NCBI RefSeq assembly: GCF_900996225.1
Contig: NZ_CAAJGL010000079.1
Span: forward strand, 434,001 to 498,000
From: Paraburkholderia sp. BCC1884
Lineage (GTDB): Bacteria; Pseudomonadota; Gammaproteobacteria; Burkholderiales; Burkholderiaceae
Length of the DNA: 64,000 nucleotides
Direction of reading: 5' to 3'
The notes under the pieces are model-generated. The model ran no database searches and was not told the origin of the DNA. It saw nothing but the letters and a program-made list of their open reading frames with translations. Position 1 is the stretch's first letter; every line of letters starts with the position of its first letter. A program made the translations under genes and the position numbers. Shown here piece by piece: positions 17,971 to 26,248 of this stretch.

Positions 17971-18012
17971 AACTTAGTGAACATTGTTCAGTAAACGGTG
18001 TTCAGTTTAATT
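17971..18012. promoter_or_regulatory. palindromic operator between epimerase and tetR genes
   Basis: TGAACA-T-TGTTCA at 17978-17990 is a perfect inverted repeat, extending to TTAG/GTAA with one mismatch. A further half-site, TGTTCAGTTTAA, starts at 17999. Its position in an AT-rich divergent promoter fits a TetR dimer site controlling both genes. Confidence 0.65.
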
Positions 18013-18038
18013 TGACTTTTCAGTTTGTCAACCCGAAA

Positions 18039-18938
18039 ATGAGCGACATGGGAATTGCTGACCGAAAACACCGCCAGAAACAGGCACTGCGCGAACGCAT
18101 CCTCGATGCCGCGCGGCGCATCGTGATGCGCGAGGGCTTTGCCGCGCTGTCCATGCGCAAGATTGCCGACGCCATCGAATATTCGCCCGCCACGCTCTAT
18201 CTGCACTTCGCGAGCCGCGACGAGATCGCGCAAGCCTTGTGCGCTGAGGGTTACGCGCAATTGCTGGAGACCTTTGTGCCGCTTGCCGGCATCGCCGATC
18301 CGGCCGGGCGGCTCAAGGCACTGGGGCGCGCCTACGTGGCGTTCGGCGTCGCGCATCCTGAGACGTATCGGCTGATCTTCATGGAAGATCCCAGCTATAC
18401 CGGCGCGGCGTTAGGCGGCGCGGCGGCCGCGAAGGCGGCAGCGGACCGGTCGGATAGCGGTTCCGGGTCCACGGGGAGCAACGGTACGCCGGCGCACGCC
18501 GAGAACGACGCTGGCGACGCCGCCTTGCAAATCATGCTCGGCGCCATCGAGGAACTCAAAGCAGCCGGGCGTCTGCCGGCTACTCAGGAGGCGGGCTTAT
18601 GGGCCGAGGCGTTCTGGGCGACCCTGCATGGCATCGTTGCGCTCAATCTCACCTGTCCCGTGTTTCCCAACGCGCCGCTCGACACCGTGCTCGGCCTCGC
18701 GCTCGACACATGGCTCGGCCCGGCGTCGCAGCCGAAAACCGCTGCCGGCAAGGTGAAGGCGGCGGTTCCCCGTCAGAAAAAAAAGGCCGAAGCACTCGCC
18801 GTCCCGCTGTCCGAATCGGAAGGTCGGGACACGGAGCACGACCCTGCGCCGGACACGACGCCCGTCAGGAAAGCCGCCAGAACCTCCGCAAAAAACCCCG
18901 CCGCGGCGGGCGGCACCACCAAACCCGCGGACGCGTGA
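18039..18938 (+). CDS. TetR-family regulator with long Lys/Ala-rich tail
   Basis: A 299-aa regulator. The N-terminal TetR HTH spans about 12-60 (RERILDAARRIV, then ATLYLHFASRDEIAQALC). The ligand domain (TetR_C, WHG-like) is interrupted by a low-complexity Ala/Gly/Ser insert at about 123-150 and ends near 230. After that comes a 70-residue hydrophilic tail rich in Lys, Ala and Pro, with blocks PRQKKK and VRKAARTSAKN, not usual for TetR proteins (about 200 aa). The start could also be ATG 18048 (MGIADRKH). It diverges from the epimerase gene and likely regulates it. Confidence 0.85.
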   Translation: MSDMGIADRKHRQKQALRERILDAARRIVMREGFAALSMRKIADAIEYSPATLYLHFASRDEIAQALCAEGYAQLLETFVPLAGIADPAGRLKALGRAYVAFGVAHPETYRLIFMEDPSYTGAALGGAAAAKAAADRSDSGSGSTGSNGTPAHAENDAGDAALQIMLGAIEELKAAGRLPATQEAGLWAEAFWATLHGIVALNLTCPVFPNAPLDTVLGLALDTWLGPASQPKTAAGKVKAAVPRQKKKAEALAVPLSESEGRDTEHDPAPDTTPVRKAARTSAKNPAAAGGTTKPADA

Positions 18939-18984
18939 TAACGTCTGGTTCCACTTGACCCTGCGCGGTAGCGCCTAGCTCTCC

Positions 18985-20121
18985 ATGTCCATTTCCGTCT
19001 CGTCAGCCACGAGCGACGAAGTCTCGACCTACATCGCCAACCGAATCGGTTTCATCGAACTGGAGCGGCCCAAAGCGCTGAACGCGCTGTCCACCGGCAT
19101 GATCCGCGCCATCCACGCGGCGCTCGAGCAGTGGCGCGAAGATCCCGACGTGCTCGCCGTCGTGGTGCGCAGCCAGCACCCGCGCGCGTTCTGCGCGGGC
19201 GGCGATATCCGCTTTCTGTACGAGTCGGCGCAACGCGGGGAGCATGACGCGCGCGACGAATTTTTCATCGAGGAATACCGGCTCAATCACGCCATCTTCA
19301 CTTATCCGAAGCCGTATATCGCGCTGATGAACGGCGTCGTGATGGGAGGCGGCATGGGGATTTCGCAGGGCGCGCACCGCACGGGCGGACTGCGTGTCGT
19401 CACCGACTCGACGAAGATGGCGATGCCCGAAACCCGCATCGGGCTCTTTCCCGATGTCGGCGCGAGCTGGTTCCTCGCCCGCACGCCTGGCGCGATCGGC
19501 CGCTATCTGGCGGTGACCGGCGAGACGATCGGCGCGGCCGACGCGCTTTACGCCGGCCTCGCCGATCTCTACCTCAACGATGCGGCCTTGCCCGCGCTGG
19601 TCGACACGTTGCGCAGCGAATTGTTCGAGCGCGGCGCGGACGTGGTGGCGTGCATCGAGCGCGAGAGCCGCGCCTACGAGGTCGTGCCGCAGCCCGACGC
19701 CGCGCCGCTCGCGCGTGCGCGCGCGCTGATCGACCGACACTTCGCATTGCCCGACGTCGCGCAGATTCTGGCCGCGCTCGAAGCCACCCGCGACGCCGGT
19801 GGCGAGGCCGCCGAGTGGGCCGAGCAGACGATCGGGGTATTGCGCGAACGCTCGCCGCTATCGATGGCGGTGTCGCTGGAAGTGGTCACGCGCGCCGAGG
19901 GATCGATGGCGGACGTGTTACGCACCGATCTCGATCTGACGCATTCATGCTTCCAGATCGGCGACACGGTCGAGGGGATTCGCGCGCGCATCATCGACAA
20001 GGACAATGCGCCGCGCTGGCGTTTCGCGAGAATCGAGGACGTGAGCGAGGCGGAGGTCGCGAAGATGTTCGACAGCCCGTGGCCGGCCACTGAACATCCG
20101 CTACGCGATCTGAACGGCTAG
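18985..20121 (+). CDS. Enoyl-CoA hydratase/isomerase family, 3-hydroxyisobutyryl-CoA hydrolase type
   Basis: A 378-aa crotonase-fold enzyme. The oxyanion-hole and active-site segments match the HIBCH subgroup: CAGGDIRFLYE near 71-81, NGVVMGGGMGISQGAHR near 113-130, MPETRIGLFPDVGASW near 152-167. The 340-380 aa length and the C-terminal part ending PRWRFARIEDVSEAEV are also typical. HIBCH releases 3-hydroxyisobutyrate from its CoA thioester in valine breakdown. No valine genes are adjacent, so the physiological role is inferred from family only. Cytoplasmic. Confidence 0.9.
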   Translation: MSISVSSATSDEVSTYIANRIGFIELERPKALNALSTGMIRAIHAALEQWREDPDVLAVVVRSQHPRAFCAGGDIRFLYESAQRGEHDARDEFFIEEYRLNHAIFTYPKPYIALMNGVVMGGGMGISQGAHRTGGLRVVTDSTKMAMPETRIGLFPDVGASWFLARTPGAIGRYLAVTGETIGAADALYAGLADLYLNDAALPALVDTLRSELFERGADVVACIERESRAYEVVPQPDAAPLARARALIDRHFALPDVAQILAALEATRDAGGEAAEWAEQTIGVLRERSPLSMAVSLEVVTRAEGSMADVLRTDLDLTHSCFQIGDTVEGIRARIIDKDNAPRWRFARIEDVSEAEVAKMFDSPWPATEHPLRDLNG

Positions 20122-20141
20122 AAGGAAAGCAGTTAAACCAG

Positions 20142-20176
20142 AAGATAAGAAACGACGAGGACGCTCAGTCCTCGTC
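20142..20176 (-). terminator. stem-loop overlapping stop of membrane protein gene
   Basis: On the minus strand GACGAGGAC, five-base loop containing the TGA stop, GTCCTCGTC, then GTTTCTTATC. The acidic C-terminus EDED is therefore partly shaped by the terminator stem. Confidence 0.6.
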
Positions 20177-20590
20177 TTCGCTCGCCATGAAGGCGCGCAT
20201 GAATACCAGCGCGCCCCAGCCCCACATGGCGTTGGCCGCGAATCCCATCGCGAGGCGCGGCAGCATGTTGCCGCTCGGCCAGATGCCGCGCAGCGGATCC
20301 ACTACGAACACGCTCGCCGCCGTCAAGGCAATGCCGCCGAACACGAAAGCCGGCACCCACGGTGCGCGGCGCTGCGGCGCGACGCGCAGCAGCCATGCCA
20401 TCAGCACAGCCCAGAATGCACTCCAGACAGCGTTTGCAATGAACTCGGGCAAACCGAGCGGTAAAAACGGCGCTGTTGAAAAACCCGTCGGGTCGATCAG
20501 TCCGGCAGCGTGCAGCAGTGCCAGCGTGGATTCATGAAAAAACAGGGAAGCCAGAAAACCGGCGACGAACGGCAGGATGAGTTTTTGCAT
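20165..20590 (-). CDS. Hypothetical four-helix inner membrane protein
   Basis: A 141-aa protein with about four hydrophobic helices (from LILPFVAGFLASLFF to GFAANAMWGWGALVFM) and an acidic C-terminus SEDED. No family recognised with confidence. I start at the second ATG (20590), eight bases from GGCGG; the first ATG (20599) is too close to that site. Confidence 0.75.
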   Translation of the reverse strand: MQKLILPFVAGFLASLFFHESTLALLHAAGLIDPTGFSTAPFLPLGLPEFIANAVWSAFWAVLMAWLLRVAPQRRAPWVPAFVFGGIALTAASVFVVDPLRGIWPSGNMLPRLAMGFAANAMWGWGALVFMRAFMASEDED

Positions 20591-21004
20591 GCATTGCACC
20601 GCCAGGGTACAGACGGCGTGATTCGTGTGGTCTGTACCGGGTTATTGGAAACGTGCGCCATTATATCTAGGGGTCCCCGCTTTTCTGCGTGCACAACGCG
20701 CAACAACCGTATGCTTTAGCGTCGGGCTAATCACGAAAGTGGAAAACCTAAGCTAAAAAAAATCGTTCAAAAGCCGCGGCCCGATCCATAGACTGTTTCT
20801 CCATGCAGACGGTGTTTGTCGCCGTCGCCTCGCTGTCGCCGCTAGCCAGCCTCGACATCAACCGTTTTCCGTCTTTTGTAGCGCTGCATCGACCGGGCTC
20901 GTGCCTTGTGCATTGTGCCGGTGGGATGCGCGCGGCCGGCGTGCGCGCACGCGTGGCACGCGGCGTTTCCATTCAATCCAGTTACAACCAGGCAGGAGCA
21001 GCAA
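20591..21004 (+). promoter_or_regulatory. upstream region of the ssu operon
   Basis: About 400 bases with no supported gene. An AT-rich tract at 20750-20772 is followed by CATAGACTG at 20787-20795, a -10-like TAGACT. The 8-mer ATAGACTG recurs before sbp (47458-47465), so a shared promoter class or CysB-type control is possible. No ssuE or ssuA lies here. Confidence 0.35.
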
Positions 21005-22165
21005 ATGAATGTGTTCTGGTTCATTCCGACTCACGGCGACAGCCGCTATCTCGGTACGTCCCAAGGCGCACGCGCAGCCGATTACGACTACTTTCAGCAG
21101 ATCGCCGTGGCCGCCGATACGCTCGGCTACGAAGGCGTGCTGCTACCCACGGGCCGTTCGTGCGAAGACGCGTGGGTCGTTGCATCGAGCCTGATCGCCG
21201 CGACCAAACGGCTGAAGTTTCTGGTGGCGATCCGTCCGGGTATTACTTCGCCGGGTTTGGCGGCGCGGATGGCGGCGACCTTCGACCGTCTGTCGAATGG
21301 GCGCTTGCTGATCAATGTCGTGACCGGCGGCGATGCCGCCGAACTGGAAGGCGACGGCGTGTTCGTCGACCACGACACCCGCTACGAGATCACCGACGAA
21401 TTCCTGCATATCTGGCGCAAGCTGCTCGCCGCTTCGCACACCAACGAGGCGATCGAGTTCGAAGGCAAGCATCTGAGTTCGAAGGGCGGCAAGGCGCTGT
21501 ATCCGCCGGTACAGAACCCGCATCCGCCGCTGTGGTTCGGCGGCTCGTCGCCGGCTGCGCACGACATCGCGGGTCAGCATATCGACACCTATCTGACATG
21601 GGGCGAGCCGCCCGCCGCGGTCGGCAAGAAGATCGCCGACATCCGCGCGCGCGCTGCGCAGCAGGGTCGCCAGATCAAGTTCGGGATTCGTCTGCATGTG
21701 ATCGTGCGCGAAACCGAAGAAGAAGCGTGGGCCGCCGCCGACAAGCTGATCAGCAAGCTCGACGATGAAACCATCGCCCGTGCCCAGGCGTCGTTCTCGA
21801 AGATGGATTCCGAAGGACAGCGCCGCATGGCCGCGCTGCACGGCGGCAAACGCGGCGGCCGCGCTGAGCTCGAGGTCTATCCGCATCTGTGGGCGGGCGT
21901 GGGGCTCGTGCGCGGCGGCGCGGGCACGGCGCTGGTCGGCAATCCGGAGCAGGTGGCCGCGTTGATGAAGGAGTACACCGAACTCGGCGTGGACACCTTC
22001 ATTCTGTCGGGCTATCCGCATCTCGAAGAGTCGTATCGCTTTGCCGAGCTGGTGTTTCCGTTGCTGCCGAATCGCCAGAGCAAGACGTCGAATGGGCCGT
22101 TGTCGGGACCGTTCGGCGAAATCGTCGGCAACAACTATTTGCCGAAGGCGGCGAGTTCGAGCTGA
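21005..22165 (+). CDS. ssuD: FMNH2-dependent alkanesulfonate monooxygenase
   Basis: Cleaves alkanesulfonates with FMNH2 and O2 to aldehyde and sulfite, so the cell can use organosulfonates as sulfur source. The 386-aa luciferase-fold product begins MNVFWFIPTHGDSRYLGTSQ and has the SsuD segments AVAADTLGYEGVLLPTGRSCEDAW near 33-56, AIRPGITSPGLAARMAATFDRLS (in two parts) and NVVTGGD. ATG 21005 follows AGGAGCAGCAA. It opens the operon ssuD-ssuC-ssuB-ssuF. The flavin reductase SsuE and binding protein SsuA are not here. Confidence 0.95.
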   Translation: MNVFWFIPTHGDSRYLGTSQGARAADYDYFQQIAVAADTLGYEGVLLPTGRSCEDAWVVASSLIAATKRLKFLVAIRPGITSPGLAARMAATFDRLSNGRLLINVVTGGDAAELEGDGVFVDHDTRYEITDEFLHIWRKLLAASHTNEAIEFEGKHLSSKGGKALYPPVQNPHPPLWFGGSSPAAHDIAGQHIDTYLTWGEPPAAVGKKIADIRARAAQQGRQIKFGIRLHVIVRETEEEAWAAADKLISKLDDETIARAQASFSKMDSEGQRRMAALHGGKRGGRAELEVYPHLWAGVGLVRGGAGTALVGNPEQVAALMKEYTELGVDTFILSGYPHLEESYRFAELVFPLLPNRQSKTSNGPLSGPFGEIVGNNYLPKAASSS

Positions 22166-22201
22166 GCCCGCGTTGCTCGACACGTAAGGAGGAATGCAAC
22201 C

Positions 22202-23050
22202 ATGGCTGAAGCCACTGTGAATGCAGCAGCGGACCACGCTGCGAATGCCGGCGCGAGTCAGCGTGGCGATACGTTGCGTCGTCTCGGCGCGCATCTCGTG
22301 CCGTGGCTTGCGCCGCTCGCGATTCTGCTCGCATGGGAATTCGCCGCGCGCAGCGGCGTTTTGTCGACGCGGGTGCTGCCCGAACCGCTCGCGGTCGTGA
22401 AGGCGGCGTGGGCGTTGATCCAGTCCGGCGAGATGTGGGCGGATGTGAAGGTCAGCACGTGGCGCGCGGTGTCGGGATTTGCGATCGGCGGCGGCATCGG
22501 GCTCGCGCTCGGGCTCGCGACCGGCTTGTTCAAACCCGTCGAAATCGTGCTCGATTCAACCGTGCAGATGATCCGCAACATCCCGGCGCTGGCGATGATT
22601 CCGCTCGTGATCCTGTGGTTCGGTATCGAAGAAGAAGCGAAGGTGTTTCTCGTCGCGCTCGGCGTGTTTTTCCCGGTGTACGTGAACACTTTTCACGGCA
22701 TCCGCTCGGTCGACAGCAATCTGATCGAAATGGCGCGCAGCTACGGCGTGAAGGGTTTCGCGCTGTATCGCCACGTGATTCTGCCGGGCGCGTTGCCGTC
22801 GATTCTCGTCGGTGTGCGCTTTGCCTTCGGGCTGATGTGGGTCACGCTGATCGTCGCCGAGACCATTTCGGCGCAGTCGGGCATCGGCTACATGACCATG
22901 AACGCGCGCGAATTCCTGCAAACCGATGTGGTGGTGGTCGGCATTCTGCTGTACGCGGGCCTCGGCAAACTCGCGGACCTGCTGGCGAAGAGCCTCGAGC
23001 GCGTGTCGCTGCGCTGGCATCCGGCCTATCAACGAGGAGCGAAAACATGA
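22202..23050 (+). CDS. ssuC: Sulfonate ABC transporter permease
   Basis: A 282-aa inner-membrane permease of the SsuC/TauC/NrtB family with about six helices. The EAA cytoplasmic loop is near 180-200 (EMARSYGVKGFALYRHVILP in one run of 20). A very strong ribosome site (AAGGAGGAATGCAACC) precedes ATG 22202. Its stop overlaps the ssuB start by ATGA. With SsuB and a distant SsuA it imports alkanesulfonates. Confidence 0.95.
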   Translation: MAEATVNAAADHAANAGASQRGDTLRRLGAHLVPWLAPLAILLAWEFAARSGVLSTRVLPEPLAVVKAAWALIQSGEMWADVKVSTWRAVSGFAIGGGIGLALGLATGLFKPVEIVLDSTVQMIRNIPALAMIPLVILWFGIEEEAKVFLVALGVFFPVYVNTFHGIRSVDSNLIEMARSYGVKGFALYRHVILPGALPSILVGVRFAFGLMWVTLIVAETISAQSGIGYMTMNAREFLQTDVVVVGILLYAGLGKLADLLAKSLERVSLRWHPAYQRGAKT

Positions 23051-24018
23051 GTGCAACGACTTTGTCGACGTCGTTCGGCGGCATTGCGGGCAGCGATCTC
23101 GAAGCCGAACTCGCCCAGCCTCGCGTCGTCGATCACGACACGAATCAAGCCGACGTGGAGTTCAGCGATACGCGTCGTGCGCAGGCTCCTGCGCTGGCCC
23201 GCAACGACGCGCGCCGCGCCGGTGACCATGCGGTCGAATTGCGGGGCGTCGGCAAGCAGTACGGCGCGCGCAAGGTGCTGTCGGACTTCGATCTGTCCAT
23301 CGAGCGCGGGAGTTTCGTCGCGATCGTCGGGCGCAGCGGCTGCGGGAAATCGACGTTGCTGCGGCTCGTCGCCGGATTGGAAAAGACCAGTGCGGGCACG
23401 CTGGAAAAGCGTACCGAAGATGGCCGGCCGCTCGACACCCGCATCATGTTTCAGGATGCGCGGCTGCTGCCGTGGAAGAGCGTCCTGCAGAACGTGATGC
23501 TCGGTCTGGGCCGCAGTGCGCGCGAAGACGCGCGCGCCGTGCTCGCCGAAGTCGGCCTGCTCGAACGCGCCAACGACTGGCCCGCGCAACTGTCCGGTGG
23601 ACAACGTCAGCGGGTGGCGCTCGCTCGAGCCCTGGTACATCGACCGCAATTGCTGCTGCTCGACGAGCCGCTCGGCGCGCTGGACGCGTTGACGCGCATC
23701 GAGATGCACGCATTGATCGAACGCTTGTGGCGCGAACATCGATTTACCGCGCTGCTCGTGACGCACGACGTACACGAAGCGGTGGCCTTGGCCGACCGGA
23801 TTCTGCTGATCGAAGCCGGGCGCATCGCGCTCGATCAGCCGGTGGCGCTGGCGCGACCGCGGGCGCGCGCGTCGGCGGGTTTCGCGGCGCTTGAGGACCA
23901 TGTGCTGCAGCGCGTGCTGAAGAACGCACCGAATGACGACGCGCTGTCCGATCGCCCATACGAAGCACGTGACGAAGCTCGCCTGAGGCGACCGACAGAC
24001 GTCCGCTGGGCCGTCTGA
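23047..24018 (+). CDS. ssuB: Sulfonate ABC transporter ATP-binding protein
   Basis: A 323-aa ATPase. Walker A GRSGCGKST at about 95-103, signature LSGGQRQR at 182-189, Walker B LLLLDEP at 202-208, and the switch His in LLVTHDVHEAV. The order and MFQDARLLPW motif are those of the SsuB/TauB/NrtD group. The ATPase proper starts near residue 60; the preceding part is a low-complexity extension not found in the E. coli protein (255 aa). ATG 23047 overlaps the ssuC stop (ATGA); an upstream open frame exists but runs inside ssuC. Confidence 0.95.
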   Translation: MSATTLSTSFGGIAGSDLEAELAQPRVVDHDTNQADVEFSDTRRAQAPALARNDARRAGDHAVELRGVGKQYGARKVLSDFDLSIERGSFVAIVGRSGCGKSTLLRLVAGLEKTSAGTLEKRTEDGRPLDTRIMFQDARLLPWKSVLQNVMLGLGRSAREDARAVLAEVGLLERANDWPAQLSGGQRQRVALARALVHRPQLLLLDEPLGALDALTRIEMHALIERLWREHRFTALLVTHDVHEAVALADRILLIEAGRIALDQPVALARPRARASAGFAALEDHVLQRVLKNAPNDDALSDRPYEARDEARLRRPTDVRWAV

Positions 24019-24073
24019 CATTTTTTTCTTTGACTGACTGTTTTCTTCAATCGCTACTCTGGAGTCACGCGAA

Positions 24074-24289
24074 ATGAGCATTACCGCAATCAACGTACGT
24101 AATCAGTTCAGAGGCAAGGTCAAGGAAATCATCCGCGGCTCCGTGGTGTCCGAGGTCGATGTCGAAACGCCGTTCGGCATCGTGACGTCGGTGATTACCA
24201 CGCGCTCGGTCGACGAACTCGACCTGAAAGTCGGTTCGGAAGTGGTCGCGCTGGTGAAATCGACCGAGGTGTCGATCGCGCGGCTCTGA
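24074..24289 (+). CDS. TOBE/Mop-domain protein of the sulfonate operon (SsuF-like)
   Basis: A 71-aa single molybdopterin-binding-like (Mop/TOBE) domain: NVRNQFRGKVKEI, then VDVETPFGIVTSVIT, then GSEVVALVKSTEVSIA. The last gene of the ssuEADCBF operon in Pseudomonas putida, ssuF, encodes a protein of this type and was reported to be needed for sulfonate use; the exact role is unsettled. The position, 55 bases after ssuB, fits. Binding of molybdate or another oxyanion is possible from the fold only. Confidence 0.85.
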   Translation: MSITAINVRNQFRGKVKEIIRGSVVSEVDVETPFGIVTSVITTRSVDELDLKVGSEVVALVKSTEVSIARL

Positions 24290-24297
24290 GCAGGCCG

Positions 24298-24549
24298 CTA
24301 TTTGGCATTTGCGCCGCTCGCGGGCGGCGTGTGCATCATTTTGTCGTTGGTCGGCTTGCGCGGGCGCTTGATCGGCATGTTGTCCGGATTGCTCGATCCG
24401 CCCGCGCCTGACGCGGCTTCGGGCGGTTTCACCATCGGCGCGGCGCTGTCGGTCTGGGGCGTGGTTTGTGCGAGCGCCGTGGCGGCGCATGCACAGATTG
24501 CTGCCAGCGCGACGCCTGCCGCCAGTGCGGACCCTCTGTTTCGTCTCAT
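24298..24549 (-). CDS. Small secreted protein, unknown function
   Basis: An 83-aa product with an N-terminal signal peptide (MRRNRGSALAAGVALAA, cleavage likely after ATALAQ) and a short Pro/Ser/Lys-rich, apparently disordered mature part (PIKRPRKPTNDKMMHTPPAS). ATG 24549 is preceded by AAGGAGAACGAC; an extension to 24654 lacks a signal sequence and is rejected. It converges on the ssu operon. Confidence 0.7.
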   Translation of the reverse strand: MRRNRGSALAAGVALAAICACAATALAQTTPQTDSAAPMVKPPEAASGAGGSSNPDNMPIKRPRKPTNDKMMHTPPASGANAK

Positions 24550-24746
24550 GTCGTTCTCCTTTGCGGCAGCGCCTGCCTCGTGGTACGAGCTATACGGGTA
24601 GCGCGGTCGCTTTCGTGGAATTCCCATTCGCCATTGTCCATTCCCTCCTGACACGCAACTCGTGTGCCTTCAGATCACGCCGATGCGGGCCTGCGTGCGT
24701 CCCCGAAACTTGCTACGATGAATTGAGCATTTAGACGGAGACGAGC

Positions 24747-24944
24747 ATGTCGAAGTCATTGAGTCCCGAAGCGGTAGAGGCCTTGCGACGCCTGAACGAC
24801 GTTGGCGTCGGGCAGCAGGCGCCGGCGCTGACGTCGTCGGTATCGGCGGAATTGCTGGCGGGCGGCCTGGTGGCCGAAGCGGGTAGCGGCGAGGTGGAGA
24901 TCACCTGCAATGGACGGCAATATCTGTCCGGCGATTGCGATTGA
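24747..24944 (+). CDS. Hypothetical 65-aa protein
   Basis: Small soluble protein with a good ribosome site (GGAGACGAGC). Helical N-terminus LSPEAVEALRRLNDVG and a C-terminal EVEITCNGRQYL segment. No family recognised. A -10-like TACGAT lies at 24714-24719. Confidence 0.6.
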   Translation: MSKSLSPEAVEALRRLNDVGVGQQAPALTSSVSAELLAGGLVAEAGSGEVEITCNGRQYLSGDCD

Positions 24945-24988
24945 TCGTCAGGATGGTGAAGCCTGAGCGCAGGGTGATGCGAGCGTGA

Positions 24989-25126
24989 ATGAACGCCCGT
25001 CGGATCAGGCTCGCCGTCACATTTCAACATGACTCGACGGAGGCCGCGATGGAGCCTGAAGGCCACGACATGGGGGACTATCAGGAGCGATATCTGGACT
25101 GCGACATCGAGGTCGCCGTCGAGTAG
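24989..25126 (+). CDS. Candidate 45-aa small protein
   Basis: Reads MNARRIRLAVTFQHDSTEAA and continues to an acidic tail LDCDIEVAVE before TAG. About three quarters of third positions are G or C, as in real genes here. Start uncertain: ATG 24989 has a weak site; an internal ATG 25049 follows GACGGAGG, which would give only 25 residues. It sits between two small genes in the same direction. No family recognised. Confidence 0.35.
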   Translation: MNARRIRLAVTFQHDSTEAAMEPEGHDMGDYQERYLDCDIEVAVE

Positions 25127-25188
25127 GTGCTAACCGGTGTCAAGGCGCAGTAAGCTGGCGGTCCCGTTATGAATTGCAGGAGACCGCT

Positions 25189-25551
25189 GTGCATCTTGCG
25201 CGTGCCATTCCGATAATCCGCATTTTCTCCGAGGAAAAAGCCAGGGAGTTTTACGTCGATTTCCTCGGTTTCACCGTCGAATGGGAACATCGGTTCGAAG
25301 ACAACTTTCCGCTTTATACGCAGGTGCGGCGCTCCGACCTGATCCTGCATCTAAGCGAACATCATGGCGATGCGACGCCGGGTTCGACGATTTTCGTGCC
25401 GATGCAGAACATCGACGCGCTACACGCCGAACTGCAGGGCAAGGACTACAGATATGGAAAGCCCGGCGTCGAGGCATTGCCGTGGGGCAGGGTGCTGACG
25501 ACCACCGATCCATTTGCCAACCGCATCCGGTTTTGCGAATCGGCTGGATAG
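25189..25551 (+). CDS. Glyoxalase/bleomycin-resistance-like superfamily protein
   Basis: A 120-aa vicinal-oxygen-chelate fold protein: RIFSEEKAREFYVDFLGFTVEWEH (in two parts), then LILHLSEHHGDATPGSTIFV, then DPFANRIRFCE at the end. This is the pattern of the bleomycin-resistance-like DUF/glyoxalase group, dimeric with a metal site from His and Glu. GTG 25189 after GCAGGAGACCGCT is the best start; an in-frame TTG lies 15 bases upstream. Substrate unknown. Confidence 0.8.
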   Translation: MHLARAIPIIRIFSEEKAREFYVDFLGFTVEWEHRFEDNFPLYTQVRRSDLILHLSEHHGDATPGSTIFVPMQNIDALHAELQGKDYRYGKPGVEALPWGRVLTTTDPFANRIRFCESAG

Positions 25552-25647
25552 GCTGGGTAAACGCAACTGGGCGCCGGCATCAATACTGCATGCGCGGCGC
25601 CCAGTCTGTCGGCCGTCCTTGCGGACTGCCGACTCAACGACGAGTGC

Positions 25648-25914
25648 TTAGTGGCCGAAGAAAACCGATTGCGGGCCCGAAACCGGCTCACGCGTACCCG
25701 ATTGCGACGACGTGTTGTTCACACCGCCGTACGCATTGGCTTGCGTGTTAGCGTGTTCGACAGCAACGGTTTGAGCGTTCTGGCCTTGTTGCGAAGCCGG
25801 TGCGCCGACCGACGGACGGTAGAACGGTGCCGGGCCGTAGCCGCTAGCGAATGCCGGTGCAGCGATCGAGGCAGAAACGGCAACCAACAGGGCGGCGATG
25901 AGCTTGGTCTTCAT
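25648..25914 (-). CDS. Small secreted protein of unknown function
   Basis: An 88-aa product with a clear signal peptide (MKTKLIAALLVAVSASIAAP, cleavage after AFA) and a mature part rich in Asn, Gln, Ser and Pro (GPAPFYRPSVGAPASQQGQN). Probably periplasmic or secreted and disordered. The stem-loop at 25566-25605 (ACTGGGCGCC and its complement) downstream of its stop may be a weak terminator. Confidence 0.7.
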   Translation of the reverse strand: MKTKLIAALLVAVSASIAAPAFASGYGPAPFYRPSVGAPASQQGQNAQTVAVEHANTQANAYGGVNNTSSQSGTREPVSGPQSVFFGH

Positions 25915-26248
25915 GGTGTGACTCCGATAACGTTACAACTTCAGTTCAGGATGGCGTCGCAGGAGTCCGGGAAGGTTGTCTGCAACGTCGATGGAAGGCA
26001 GTGTATACCCCTACTATCGAAAATTTGTGCTGATAATTTGAAATTACTATTCTTGATACTGAAATAATCGGCCAGAGGCAGATGGGGCAAGGGAATGGCG
26101 TGGTCCGACCCCGATCGGTAAGGGTTTTTCGAGGGTAAAGACCCGGCAAAGGGGCGGGTTATCAGATGCTTGTCACATACGGTGCAAGCCGGGCACAGCC
26201 GGCCTTGCGGTAAAATCGCTGTTTCGATTCAAGCAGTTGGCCCAACTC
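25915..26248. other. intergenic region before dusA
   Basis: 334 bases, AT-rich from 26000 to 26070, with no supported gene. A -10-like TAAAAT at 26211-26216, about 33 bases before the dusA start, is the likeliest dusA promoter element; no clear -35 was found. Confidence 0.3.

Noticed and set aside
22303..23046. N-terminal extension of the ssuB frame
   Set aside because: Lies within ssuC in another frame; the ATGA overlap and domain start show ssuB begins at 23047.
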